Source of the DNA: Actinomycetota bacterium
GTDB lineage: Bacteria > Actinomycetota > Acidimicrobiia > Acidimicrobiales > Ilumatobacteraceae
NCBI GenBank assembly: GCA_018882725.1
Contig: VERK01000047.1
Coordinates: forward strand, 1-12,064
DNA length: 12,064 bases
Direction: 5' to 3'
Part shown: positions 1 to 6,983 of the stretch, in pieces
Numbering within the stretch: the stretch's first letter is position 1
Layout: each line of letters opens with the position of its first letter
Notes under the pieces: model-generated
Seen by the model: only the letters and a program-made list of their open reading frames with translations
Told to the model about the DNA's origin: nothing
Databases searched by the model: none
Translations under genes and position numbers: made by a program

Positions 1-1
1 G

Positions 2-79
2 TACAAGGCCGACAATCCCGATCGCGTCGAGAACGAACTCGACAGCCCGGAAGGCACTGGATGCTCGGCGCCAGCCTGA
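2..79 (+). CDS. ccmE: Cytochrome c maturation protein CcmE, 3' end only (probable)
   Basis: An open frame enters from the left edge and runs to TGA at 77-79, giving 25 visible residues that begin Y-K-A-D-N-P and end G-C-S-A-P-A. CcmE is the membrane-anchored periplasmic heme chaperone that binds heme covalently and passes it to CcmF. The call rests on position directly before ccmF, the 19-nt overlap with ccmF, and a short hydrophilic tail starting with a lysine-tyrosine like the (S)KY near the end of many CcmE proteins. The heme-binding histidine region lies outside the window, so the identity is inferred from context; another ccm gene is possible. Confidence 0.5.
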   Translation, partial: YKADNPDRVENELDSPEGTGCSAPA

Positions 80-2019
80 ACGCAGCCGTCGGGCGCGGTG
101 CGATTCTCCTCGGTCTCCTCGTCTGCCTGTTCGGTATCGGCATCACGATCGCAGGTATCCGTCAGGGCAATCTGAAAGCTCTGCGCTCGTCGGCGTACTA
201 CGCCTACGCCGCTTTCGGCGCCGCACTTCTGGCCTTCGTGATCATGGAGCGGGCGATCATCACCCGCGACTTCTCACTCGCGTACGTGCAGCAAGTGGGT
301 TCACGCGACACTCCGGCGTTGTACAACTTCGCCGCGTTGTGGAGTGCGCTCGAGGGGTCGCTCCTCATGTGGGTGCTCATCCTCACCGGCTTCACCGCCG
401 CGGTGGCGCGCAAGTTCCGTTCGCGCCGCGACGACGTGCTGCTCGGTTGGGCGATGGTCGTGATGTTCGTCGTGTCGCTCTTCTTCTTCCTACTCACGTT
501 CGGCCCGGCCAATCCGTTCGCTGTTGGCCCGACGGGCGTCACCGACGGACCAGGCCCGAACCCGCTGCTCCAGAACCACATCCTGGTGATGTTCCACCCA
601 CCGATCCTCTATTTGGGTTACGTCGGCTTCACGGTTCCGTTCGCGTTCGCGGTGGCGGCTCTCATCACCGGGCGTTTGGGTGAGGGTTGGCTGCTTGAGA
701 CGCGCCGTTGGACCCTCTACTCGTGGGGCTTCCTCACCCTCGGCATCATCCTCGGTGGATGGTGGAGTTACGAAGTGTTGGGCTGGAGCGGCGTATGGGC
801 GTGGGACCCGGTGGAGAACGCGTCGTTCCTGCCGTGGCTCACCGGCACCGCGTATCTGCACTCGGTGCTCGTTCAAGAACGCCGCGGCATGCTGCGCGTC
901 TGGAACCTGAGTCTCGTGATTGCCACCTTCAGCCTCACGATCCTCGGCACCTTCCTCACCCGCTCGGGTGTCATCAACAGTGTGCACGCTTTCAGCGAAG
1001 GCCAAGTTGGCCCGTGGCTCTTGGTGTTCTTCTCGATCATCGTGATTGCAGCCGTCCTGCTCATCGGCTGGCGGGGCGATCGTCTACGTTCGCCCGGTTC
1101 GATCGACTCGCCGATCAGCCGCGAGGGTGCGTTTCTCGCCAACAACGTTCTGTTCAGTCTGTTCGCCTTCGTTGTTCTGCTCGGCACCGTGTTCCCGCTT
1201 GTTGTCGAGGCACTACAAGATCGTCGTTTGGTGGTCGGCCAACCGTTCTTCGATCGCATGACCAAACCGATTGGTCTCACGATGCTCTTCTTGATGGCCA
1301 TCGCGCCGGTGCTTCCGTGGCGCAAGGCCAGCGGCGAGATCTTGCGCGATCGGCTCTTCTGGCCGGCCTGCCTCGGCGTGGCGGCGTTGGCGTACGCGGT
1401 GATCATCGGCAACGACGGTTGGGCGCCGTTGCTCGCATTTGCTTTGGGCGGATTCGCGGCCGGATCGGCGTTGCGTCAGGTGGCCCTGGCCACGCGACGC
1501 CAGGGCTGGCGCGGATTCGTGGGACGGGCCAACGGCGGCATGATCGTGCATCTCGGCGTGATCGTGATCTCGGTGGCGCTGGCGTCGTCGGGGGCCTACA
1601 CGCGTAGCCAGGAGTTCGTGATGGAGGTGGGCGACACGGTCGAGTTCTCGGGCCACACGTTCACGTTCGAAGGTCTCGTGCTCGAGAGCGACCCTGTGAA
1701 GTCGTCGTTGAAGGCTCAGGTGCGTATCGACGGTGGCCCGGTGTACGAACCGGCGCGCAGCAAGTACATCAAGCAGGGGATGGACATCGGCACACCGAGT
1801 GTGAAGACCGGCTTCCGCCACGACTTGTACCTCACTCTCGAAGGCAACGTTCGTCCCGACGACACCGAAGCCCGCATCAAGGTCTTCGTGAAGCCGCTCA
1901 TCTTGTGGCTCTGGATCGGTGGCGGCCTGCTCGGTCTGGGCACCGTTCTCTCCGCATTCCCGGGTAAGCGTCGTCGCCCCGAGGCTCCGGTGTCGGAAGG
2001 ACTCGAAGCCCGTGTCTGA
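61..2019 (+). CDS. ccmF: Heme lyase subunit CcmF (CcmF/NrfE family)
   Basis: Polytopic membrane protein of 652 residues, the normal CcmF length, forming the core of the System I heme lyase that attaches heme to CXXCH motifs of apocytochrome c outside the membrane. The tryptophan-rich WWD heme-handling motif lies at about residues 232-256 (GGWWSYEVLGWSGVWAWDP, then ENASF). Conserved histidines are seen in FHPPILYLGY (His179), TRSGVINSVHAF (His309) and the late membrane segment GGMIVHLGV (His497), matching family heme-ligand positions. Residues from about 520 to 610 form a soluble outward-facing domain, followed by a last membrane helix and a basic tail. ATG at 61 is preceded by GGAAGG (49-54) with 6-nt spacing. 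The gene overlaps ccmE by 19 nt and the next gene by 8 nt, so it is operonic. Identification is firm. Confidence 0.96.
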   Translation: MLGASLNAAVGRGAILLGLLVCLFGIGITIAGIRQGNLKALRSSAYYAYAAFGAALLAFVIMERAIITRDFSLAYVQQVGSRDTPALYNFAALWSALEGSLLMWVLILTGFTAAVARKFRSRRDDVLLGWAMVVMFVVSLFFFLLTFGPANPFAVGPTGVTDGPGPNPLLQNHILVMFHPPILYLGYVGFTVPFAFAVAALITGRLGEGWLLETRRWTLYSWGFLTLGIILGGWWSYEVLGWSGVWAWDPVENASFLPWLTGTAYLHSVLVQERRGMLRVWNLSLVIATFSLTILGTFLTRSGVINSVHAFSEGQVGPWLLVFFSIIVIAAVLLIGWRGDRLRSPGSIDSPISREGAFLANNVLFSLFAFVVLLGTVFPLVVEALQDRRLVVGQPFFDRMTKPIGLTMLFLMAIAPVLPWRKASGEILRDRLFWPACLGVAALAYAVIIGNDGWAPLLAFALGGFAAGSALRQVALATRRQGWRGFVGRANGGMIVHLGVIVISVALASSGAYTRSQEFVMEVGDTVEFSGHTFTFEGLVLESDPVKSSLKAQVRIDGGPVYEPARSKYIKQGMDIGTPSVKTGFRHDLYLTLEGNVRPDDTEARIKVFVKPLILWLWIGGGLLGLGTVLSAFPGKRRRPEAPVSEGLEARV

Positions 2020-2566
2020 GCGTCGTCGCATCGGCCCGATCGTCGCGGTGGCGATCATCGTCCTTCTCGGTGGCTTCATCACCGTGCTCGCTGTCGCGGC
2101 TGGTCGCTCCACCGAGACCGCTGATTCTCCGCTCATCATGAAGCCGGCTCCGGCGGTGGTGAGCACCACGTACGACGGCGACACGTTCGATCTGTCGCGT
2201 CGGCGCGGATCGTGGGTCGTCCTCAACTTCTTCAACTCCACCTGTGTGCCGTGCAAGCGTGAGCACCCCGAGTTGGTGAAGTTCGTGGAGGCTCAGCAGG
2301 CCGATGGCACCTTGGGTGTCGAACTCTTCACTGTGGTCAACGACGATGACGAAGACGCCGTGCGCAAGTTCTTCGCCGAGAACGGCGGTGATTGGCCCAT
2401 CGTTCGCGACGACGACAGTCAGATCTCGGTGGCGTTCGGTGTGGCCAAGGTGCCCGAAACCTGGATCATCAGCCCCACCGGTGTGGTGGTCGAACGGTTC
2501 ACTGGTCAGGTCACCGCCGAGATTCTCGGCGCGACCCTGGAGATGATGTCGGGCGGTGCGGCGTGA
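2012..2566 (+). CDS. ccmG: Thioredoxin-like thiol-disulfide reductase, CcmG/DsbE (TlpA/ResA) type
   Basis: A 184-residue membrane-anchored thioredoxin-fold protein. Residues 8-30 form one N-terminal membrane helix; the rest should face outward. The active site is Cys78-Val-Pro-Cys81 in FFNSTCVPCKREHPEL, and the cis-proline is Pro148 in GVAKVPETWIISPTG, which closely follows the CcmG pattern. The role in System I is to reduce the CXXCH cysteines of apocytochrome c, or the CcmH disulfide, before heme attachment. The GTG at 2012 was chosen because it overlaps the ccmF stop by 8 nt, has GGAAGG at 1995-2000 and places the membrane helix at the N-terminus; the in-frame extension to 1919 only reads through ccmF in another frame. 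A general TlpA or ResA role is possible, but the operon favours CcmG. Confidence 0.9.
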   Translation: MSERRRIGPIVAVAIIVLLGGFITVLAVAAGRSTETADSPLIMKPAPAVVSTTYDGDTFDLSRRRGSWVVLNFFNSTCVPCKREHPELVKFVEAQQADGTLGVELFTVVNDDDEDAVRKFFAENGGDWPIVRDDDSQISVAFGVAKVPETWIISPTGVVVERFTGQVTAEILGATLEMMSGGAA

Positions 2567-3051
2567 CCACCGTGCGCAAACGCATCAAGTCGGCACCGGG
2601 TTGGTTGGTCGTCCTCTTCGTCTTCGTGGTGTTTCTCGTGGTCGGCATTCAGCGCGATTCCGGGCCGTCCACCCCACAGGAGCGAATCGATGCGGTGTCG
2701 CAGCGATTGGCCTGCCCGACGTGTGACGGCGAGAGTGTGTTCGAGTCGCGCGGAAGCGCTTCGGTTTCGATCAAGAAGGAAGTTGCGCGTCTCGTGTCGG
2801 CTGGTCAACTCACCGACGACGAAATCGTGAAGACGATCGAATCGAGTTTCGGCGAAGACGTGTTGTTGGTGCCTCGGTCCACGGGTCTCGATGCGGTGGC
2901 CTGGGCGCTACCGGTTGCGGTCGCGGTGGTGGCGGTGGTGGGACTCGTGATCGTGTTCCGCCGTTGGCGCCGTGAAGGCTCCGTGCACGCGTCGGTCGAC
3001 GACGAACGCATCGTGTTCGAAGCCATGCGTGAGGCGCAGCGTGACTCCTGA
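2563..3051 (+). CDS. ccmH: Cytochrome c maturation protein CcmH
   Basis: A 162-residue protein with the CcmH domain. Residues 14-29 form an N-terminal membrane segment. The redox pair is in RLACPTCDGESV (Cys51 and Cys54), corresponding to the family LRCxxC motif. The helical body contains EIVKTIESSFGEDVLLVPR, like the family YG..VLL.P motif, and a second membrane helix spans about residues 111-132. CcmH presents or reduces apocytochrome c cysteines for the CcmF heme lyase, in thiol exchange with CcmG. The GTG start at 2563 overlaps the ccmG stop as GTGA, typical of translational coupling; an in-frame GTG at 2572 is a weaker alternative. Alanine replaces the usual arginine before the first cysteine (LAC rather than LRC), which is a minor variation. 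Confidence 0.93.
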   Translation: MTTVRKRIKSAPGWLVVLFVFVVFLVVGIQRDSGPSTPQERIDAVSQRLACPTCDGESVFESRGSASVSIKKEVARLVSAGQLTDDEIVKTIESSFGEDVLLVPRSTGLDAVAWALPVAVAVVAVVGLVIVFRRWRREGSVHASVDDERIVFEAMREAQRDS

Positions 3052-3799
3052 CGAACGCGCGGCGCTCGAAGAAGAACGTGCGTTCTTGTTGTCGTCGTTG
3101 GCCGATCTCGAACGCGAGCGCGCCGCTGGCGACGTCGACGACTCCGATTACGCCGCTCTCAAGGACTCGTACACCGCCCGGGCGGCCGATGCGATTCGCC
3201 GTTTACGCGAGGCAGACGCACCGAAGAAATCGGTCCGGGCGTCGTCACCGTGGCGAGTGGTGATCGGTTCGCTGGTTGTTGTGATGGTGGCCGTCACGGC
3301 CGGCGTCCTGGTGGCGCGCAACGCGGGCGAACGCTTGCCCGGCCAGACGATGACTGGGTCGATCGGCGACGGGAGTGTGAGTTCGCTTCTGGTTCAGGCG
3401 CGCTCGATCGGCATGCAGGAGATCCCCACCGCTCTCGATCTGTATTCGCAGGTACTCGCCGTCGAACCCGACAACGTGGAAGCGCTCGCGTACTTCGGCT
3501 GGCTGACGATCATCTCGGCCACCCAGGACACCGAGTCATCCGACGAACAGGTGCGAGATCGTTTCCAGTCCGGACTGGTTCTCCTTCGTCAGGCCACCAT
3601 CGCCGATCCCGAGTATCCCGATGCGCACTGCTTCCTCGGCATCGCGTTCTTCCGCTTCCTGCAGGACGCCGAGGCGGCTCAGGGCGAGGTCGATCAGTGT
3701 CTGTCGTCGAATCCGCCGGCCGAAGTGGCCGCATTGGTGGAGAACTTGTCGGGCGACATCGACGCCGCCTTGGCCAGCACCACGACGTCGCAGCCGTAA
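3041..3799 (+). CDS. CcmI-like membrane-anchored TPR protein
   Basis: A 252-residue protein. Residues 1-60 form a charged helical segment (ALEEERAFLLSSLADLERE, then AAGDVDDSDYAALKDSY) resembling the N-terminal region of CcmI. Residues 73-93 form one membrane helix. The rest is helical with at least two tetratricopeptide-like units, around 128-160 (ALDLYSQVLAVEPDNVEAL) and 176-226 (GLVLLRQATIADPEYPDAH). CcmI proteins hold the C-terminus of apocytochrome c and deliver it to the CcmF/CcmH lyase. GTG at 3041 overlaps ccmH by 11 nt and has GAGGCG just upstream (3031-3036). As last gene of the operon it ends 4 nt before a convergent gene. The family is clear from architecture and context; orthology to proteobacterial CcmI is inferred, so no symbol is given. 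Confidence 0.82.
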   Translation: MTPDERAALEEERAFLLSSLADLERERAAGDVDDSDYAALKDSYTARAADAIRRLREADAPKKSVRASSPWRVVIGSLVVVMVAVTAGVLVARNAGERLPGQTMTGSIGDGSVSSLLVQARSIGMQEIPTALDLYSQVLAVEPDNVEALAYFGWLTIISATQDTESSDEQVRDRFQSGLVLLRQATIADPEYPDAHCFLGIAFFRFLQDAEAAQGEVDQCLSSNPPAEVAALVENLSGDIDAALASTTTSQP

Positions 3800-3803
3800 T
3801 TGG

Positions 3804-4286
3804 TCAGTCGCCGTCGGGAGGGGGCGGCCAACACGCTGCTGTCTCCACCGAGTTGCCCGTTCGTGACAGCACCCACACGGTGGCCTTGCGCCAATCGGGG
3901 TCGGTGACGAATTCGGTGCCGCGACGTTGCAGCGCTGCCATCACGTCGGGAATCACGTCGCCGTGGCTGCACAACACCGAACCGTTCGGCAGCGAGGTGA
4001 TGAGTTCGAGAGCGCCGTCACGGTCGTAGCCCTCGGCCAGACACGAGTTCTCACGAATACCGAGTGAGACGGCACGGTCGAGTGGTTCGAGCGTCTGGCG
4101 GCAACGCACGTACGGACTCGACACGAGGACCGAAGTGGGTGACACGAGTGGTGCGAGTCGTGCGGCCAATGCTTCGGCTTGACGCCAGCCCTTCTTCGAG
4201 AGTGGTCGCAGAACGTCGTCGCCATCCCATTTCGCGCGTTCGCCCGCCTTGGCATGCCGCACGAGATACAAGGTGTCGCTCGCCAC
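3804..4286 (-). CDS. Histidine phosphatase superfamily protein, SixA-like
   Basis: A 160-residue single-domain enzyme. The RHG signature appears as LYLVRHAKAG with Arg10 and the phospho-accepting His11. Arg61 lies in VLVSSPYVRCRQT, the likely acid Glu85 in CLAEG, and the second catalytic histidine His108 in LCSHGD. The short length and the RHAKA form are typical of SixA-type phosphohistidine phosphatases rather than phosphoglycerate mutases; the natural substrate cannot be read from sequence. The GTG at 4286 is the only plausible start upstream of the catalytic motif and has no Shine-Dalgarno, but TAAGTT lies 7 nt before it, so the message is probably leaderless. It converges with the ccm operon and diverges from the molybdopterin oxidoreductase gene. 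Confidence 0.87.
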   Translation of the reverse strand: MASDTLYLVRHAKAGERAKWDGDDVLRPLSKKGWRQAEALAARLAPLVSPTSVLVSSPYVRCRQTLEPLDRAVSLGIRENSCLAEGYDRDGALELITSLPNGSVLCSHGDVIPDVMAALQRRGTEFVTDPDWRKATVWVLSRTGNSVETAACWPPPPDGD

Positions 4287-4293
4287 GCCCAGG

Positions 4294-4299
4294 AACTTA
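4294..4299 (-). promoter_or_regulatory. Candidate -10 box of a leaderless promoter (histidine phosphatase gene)
   Basis: Reading the minus strand, TAAGTT fits the actinobacterial TANNNT -10 pattern and is followed by 7 nt and then the GTG start, so transcription would begin at or next to the start codon. No clear -35 box and no ribosome-binding site are seen. The leader side also has an imperfect inverted repeat (4299-4306 with 4315-4322). Confidence 0.4.
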
Positions 4300-4327
4300 G
4301 CGGCGCTTGGTCATGCGCCACTATTCC

Positions 4328-4341
4328 CCATCCGACAGACT
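4328..4341 (+). promoter_or_regulatory. Candidate leaderless promoter element ending in CAGACT (molybdopterin oxidoreductase gene)
   Basis: CCATCCGACAGACT ends exactly 6 nt before the ATG at 4348. The same 14-nt element with two differences stands at the same distance before pdtaS (8271-8284). CAGACT sits where a -10 hexamer of a leaderless transcript would sit, and it keeps the key A at position 2 and T at position 6. There is no Shine-Dalgarno and no convincing -35 box here. Confidence 0.45.
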
Positions 4342-4347
4342 GACGAC

Positions 4348-4959
4348 ATGGGTTTCTTCGATCGCAATCGTCAAGAGGCGGCGGCCAAGGGTTACGACAC
4401 TCGCCGTTTACCTCCGGGCCAATACCTGACCGATCGTTTCCCTGTTCTTCATGTTGGTGACGTTCCCACCTACGAGCCGGGCGAGTGGAACCTCACGATC
4501 TTCGGTCTGGTCGACCAACCGTTGACGCTCGACCTCGATCAGCTCAAAGCCTTGCCGTCGGTGTCGCTCACGTTCGACATTCATTGCGTGACCAAGTGGA
4601 GCAAGTTCGACACCACCTGGACCGGTGTACGAGTGCGCGACTTGTTCGCACTGGCCGGGGCCAAGCCCGAGGCCACGCACGTGATGGAACACGCCGAATT
4701 CGGCTACACCACCAACGTTCCGCTGCCGGACATCACGACCGATGAAGCATTGGTCGCTTACGCCTACGAGGGCGAAGAGATCGAGGCCGAGCACGGTGGC
4801 CCGGTGCGCATCGTGATTCCGCATCTCTATTTCTGGAAGAGCGCGAAGTGGTTGCGCGGTCTCGAGTTGCGCTCGTCCGACGCCCCCGGCTTCTGGGAGC
4901 GCAACGGGTATCACATGTACGCCGACCCGTTCCGCGAGCAGCGTTTCTGGAACGACTGA
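4348..4959 (+). CDS. Sulfite oxidase-like molybdopterin-dependent oxidoreductase
   Basis: A 203-residue protein made of one oxidoreductase molybdopterin-binding domain (sulfite oxidase/YedY superfamily). The N-terminus is soluble (about 1-40). NLTIFGLVDQPLTLDLDQL opens the domain. The molybdenum-liganding cysteine is Cys80 in FDIHCVTKWSKFDTTWTGV. Conserved downstream pieces include MEHAEFGYTTNVPL and PHLYFWKSAKWLRGLEL. The C-terminal dimerisation domain of true sulfite oxidases is absent, and no twin-arginine signal is seen, so the enzyme is probably cytoplasmic and closer to the small YedY-like group; its substrate is unknown. ATG at 4348 is preferred over upstream in-frame starts because it matches the domain start and has the CAGACT element 6 nt upstream. 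It ends 1 nt before the convergent mrp gene. Confidence 0.88.
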   Translation: MGFFDRNRQEAAAKGYDTRRLPPGQYLTDRFPVLHVGDVPTYEPGEWNLTIFGLVDQPLTLDLDQLKALPSVSLTFDIHCVTKWSKFDTTWTGVRVRDLFALAGAKPEATHVMEHAEFGYTTNVPLPDITTDEALVAYAYEGEEIEAEHGGPVRIVIPHLYFWKSAKWLRGLELRSSDAPGFWERNGYHMYADPFREQRFWND

Positions 4960-4960
4960 G

Positions 4961-6106
4961 TCAGTTCACCTTCAAGAACTTGCTGAAGATCTTCTTCGGC
5001 TTCATGTCCTTGGCGATCGTCGCGGCCATCTGATGGAAGATCTTGCCGGCTTCGCTGTCGGGAGCGATGGCTGCGATCGGGCGACCATCGTCGCCACCTT
5101 CGCGCAGTTGCGGTACGAGCGGCAGGCGTCCGAGTAGCGGGACGCCGAGTTCGTCGGCGAGTTCTTTGCCGCCACCGCGTCCGAACAACTCGTACTTCTT
5201 GCCGTCGTCACCGGTGAACCACGACATGTTCTCGATCACGCCCTTCACGGGCAGATTGACCTTTTCGGCCATGGCGGCCGACAAGCGCGCGACCTTCTGC
5301 GCAGCTGGCTGCGGGGTGGTGACCACGAAGACCTCTCCGCGCGGGAGGTATTGGCTGAGCGACAACGCGATGTCACCGGTTCCGGGTGGCATGTCGATGA
5401 GCAGGAAGTCGGGCTCGTCCCAGTACACATCGGTGAGGAACTGCTCGAGCGCCTTGTGAAGCATGGGTCCGCGCCACACGACGGCTTGTCCGTCGGGCAC
5501 GAAGTAGCCGATGGAGATGCAGCGCACGCCGTACGACTCGGGCGGCAGCAGCATGCGATCGATCACGACCGGATCGCGATCGGCACCGAGCATGCGCGGA
5601 ATGGAGAAGCCGTAGATGTCGGCGTCGACCACACCGACCTTGTGACCCTGAGCGGCCAGCGCGACGGCGAGGTTGGTGGTGACGCTCGACTTGCCCACAC
5701 CACCCTTGCCCGACGAGATGAGGAGCGGGCGTGTCTTCGACCCGGGTTGTGCGAAGGGGATGGCGCGACCTTCAGCGTGGCCATGAGCCTGGCCTTGTCC
5801 GGCTGTGGCAGCCGGGTCACCGTGCAACTTCGTGCGCAGTTCGGCGCGCTCGTCGTCGGTCATGACGGTGAAGTCGAGATTCACCTTGGCAACACCGGGC
5901 AGGGGAGCGACCGCGTTGTTCACGCGATTGGAGATCTCGTTGCGCAACGGACAGCCGGCAACGGTGAGGGCGATGAGGATGCCGATGTTTCCGTCGGGCG
6001 AAATGGTGACGTCGCGCAACATGCCGATGTCGACGATCGAGCGGTGGAGTTCGGGATCTTCGACGGGCCGCAACGCGTCGACGACCTGCTCACGAGTGAC
6101 TGACAT
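4961..6106 (-). CDS. mrp: Mrp/ApbC/NBP35-family Fe-S cluster carrier ATPase
   Basis: A 381-residue protein. Residues 1-90 form a MIP18/DUF59 domain with the conserved cysteine in VAGCPLRNEI (Cys52). A histidine/glycine-containing linker (about 100-120) leads to the ParA-like P-loop ATPase: deviant Walker A SSGKGGVGKSS (132-141, two lysines), switch I region DADIYGFSIPRMLG, and switch II DMPPGTGD (238-245). The family assembles or transfers Fe-S clusters to apoproteins in the cytosol. The CxxC pair that usually follows ENMS is absent: here the segment reads ENMSWFTGDDGKKYELFG. Similar loss occurs in actinobacterial Mrp as far as I recall. ATG at 6106 has GGGAG (6116-6120 on the minus strand) at 9-nt spacing. 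Divergent from a SufR-like regulator, which fits Fe-S control. Membership is firm; the exact client is unknown. Confidence 0.93.
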   Translation of the reverse strand: MSVTREQVVDALRPVEDPELHRSIVDIGMLRDVTISPDGNIGILIALTVAGCPLRNEISNRVNNAVAPLPGVAKVNLDFTVMTDDERAELRTKLHGDPAATAGQGQAHGHAEGRAIPFAQPGSKTRPLLISSGKGGVGKSSVTTNLAVALAAQGHKVGVVDADIYGFSIPRMLGADRDPVVIDRMLLPPESYGVRCISIGYFVPDGQAVVWRGPMLHKALEQFLTDVYWDEPDFLLIDMPPGTGDIALSLSQYLPRGEVFVVTTPQPAAQKVARLSAAMAEKVNLPVKGVIENMSWFTGDDGKKYELFGRGGGKELADELGVPLLGRLPLVPQLREGGDDGRPIAAIAPDSEAGKIFHQMAATIAKDMKPKKIFSKFLKVN

Positions 6107-6151
6107 GGGTGGGGGCTCCCAGGTGGTGGTGTTGGTGCGCCGGAATTTGCA

Positions 6152-6163
6152 CTATGCGCATAG
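6152..6163. promoter_or_regulatory. Perfect 12-bp palindrome, candidate operator between mrp and the SufR-like gene
   Basis: CTATGCGCATAG is a perfect palindrome in the 70-nt divergent intergenic region. It ends 1 nt before the TAGAAT -10 box of the regulator gene, so a bound dimer would block RNA polymerase. It also lies 46 nt upstream of the mrp ATG. The simplest reading is autorepression with co-control of mrp. It does not match the cyanobacterial or mycobacterial SufR sites I remember, so the assignment is inferred. Confidence 0.5.
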
Positions 6164-6164
6164 G

Positions 6165-6170
6165 TAGAAT
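6165..6170 (+). promoter_or_regulatory. -10 box of a leaderless promoter (SufR-like gene)
   Basis: TAGAAT fits TANNNT and is followed by 6 nt (accccc) and then the GTG start at 6177, placing the expected transcription start on the start codon. No Shine-Dalgarno is present. No good -35 hexamer is found at 16-18 nt. Confidence 0.55.
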
Positions 6171-6176
6171 ACCCCC

Positions 6177-6902
6177 GTGTCCACCAGCACCGCTCGCCCG
6201 ACCCCGGGGTCGTTCACGGCCACTGTGTCGGCGATCACCAATGCGTTCGGTGACCCCACTCGGCGGGCCATTTACCTCTTCGTGCGCGGCTCCGACCACG
6301 GTGTGACCGCGGCCGAGGTGGCCAGCGAGTTCGACCTGCATCCCAATGTGGCGCGCCATCACCTCGACAAGTTGGCGGCCGGTGGTTACGTGGAAGTGGG
6401 CGTACCGCGCACGGCCGGCAGTGGTGCGGGCCGACCGTCGAAGCGTTACACCGCGTCGGCCGACGTGTCGTTGGGCGACGTTCCGGTGCGCAGTGACGAT
6501 CTCGTGTTGAGTCTGCTCGGCAAGACACTCGCTCTGTTGCCGCACGATCAGGCCGAGCGAATCGCCGAAGAAGTGGGCCAGGAGTACGGACGTGCGATGG
6601 CGGCTGCTCTCACGGGCACCGACTTGGCGGCCGGACAACGCAGTTTGCGCTCGGCGATTCAGGCCGTGGCCGATGCGCTCACCGCGCACGGTTTCGCAGC
6701 GCACGCCGAGAAGCGCAACAACCAATTACGGATCATCAACAATCACTGCCCGTTCGGTGACGTGGCGATGGAGAATCCGGTGGTCTGCGCGGTCGACCGC
6801 GGAATGGTGAAAGGAATGCTCGGCGCGCTGTACGGCGACGCTGATGTGTCGATCGACGCGTCGCTCCCGCAGGGTGATTCGTTCTGCTCGACCACTTTCT
6901 GA
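6177..6902 (+). CDS. SufR-like winged-helix regulator with C-terminal Fe-S-type cysteines
   Basis: A 241-residue transcription factor. Residues 16-95 form a winged helix-turn-helix of the ArsR/DeoR-like type: AFGDPTRRAIYLFV, VTAAEVASEF, recognition helix around HPNVARHHLDKLAAGGYVEV, and a wing GSGAGRPSKRY. The middle is a helical dimerisation region. The C-terminus carries NHCPFGDVAMENPVVCAVD, giving Cys191-X12-Cys204, and a last cysteine, Cys237, in GDSFCSTTF. This layout matches SufR, the Fe-S cluster sensing repressor of suf genes (Rv1460 type). Divergence from mrp supports a role in Fe-S homeostasis. GTG at 6177 is the only sensible start and appears leaderless. A related cysteine-bearing ArsR-type regulator with a different signal cannot be excluded. 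Confidence 0.72.
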   Translation: MSTSTARPTPGSFTATVSAITNAFGDPTRRAIYLFVRGSDHGVTAAEVASEFDLHPNVARHHLDKLAAGGYVEVGVPRTAGSGAGRPSKRYTASADVSLGDVPVRSDDLVLSLLGKTLALLPHDQAERIAEEVGQEYGRAMAAALTGTDLAAGQRSLRSAIQAVADALTAHGFAAHAEKRNNQLRIINNHCPFGDVAMENPVVCAVDRGMVKGMLGALYGDADVSIDASLPQGDSFCSTTF

Positions 6903-6983
6903 ACCGCTTCATTGACCTTGGCCAAATTCGGCTGGAACATGTCACCCCCCGCCAGTAGTCTCAATGCACCTACTCGTTTGCTT

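Noticed and set aside
1213..2256. Long minus-strand frame of 347 codons opposite ccmF and ccmG
   Set aside because: Rich in Arg and His with no recognisable motif; typical antisense shadow of a G+C-rich coding region.
5351..6103. Plus-strand frame of 250 codons opposite mrp
   Set aside because: Mirror of mrp codon bias; composition rich in Gly, Asp, Val and His without domains.
6743..6964. Minus-strand frame beginning around 6940 with a G-rich ribosome-site-like sequence and the natural-looking start MFQPNLAKVNEAVQKVVEQ
   Set aside because: It runs antisense through the conserved cysteine end of the SufR-like gene, and its later part becomes serine/threonine/proline-rich without domain character. 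At most it is a relic or a chance frame.
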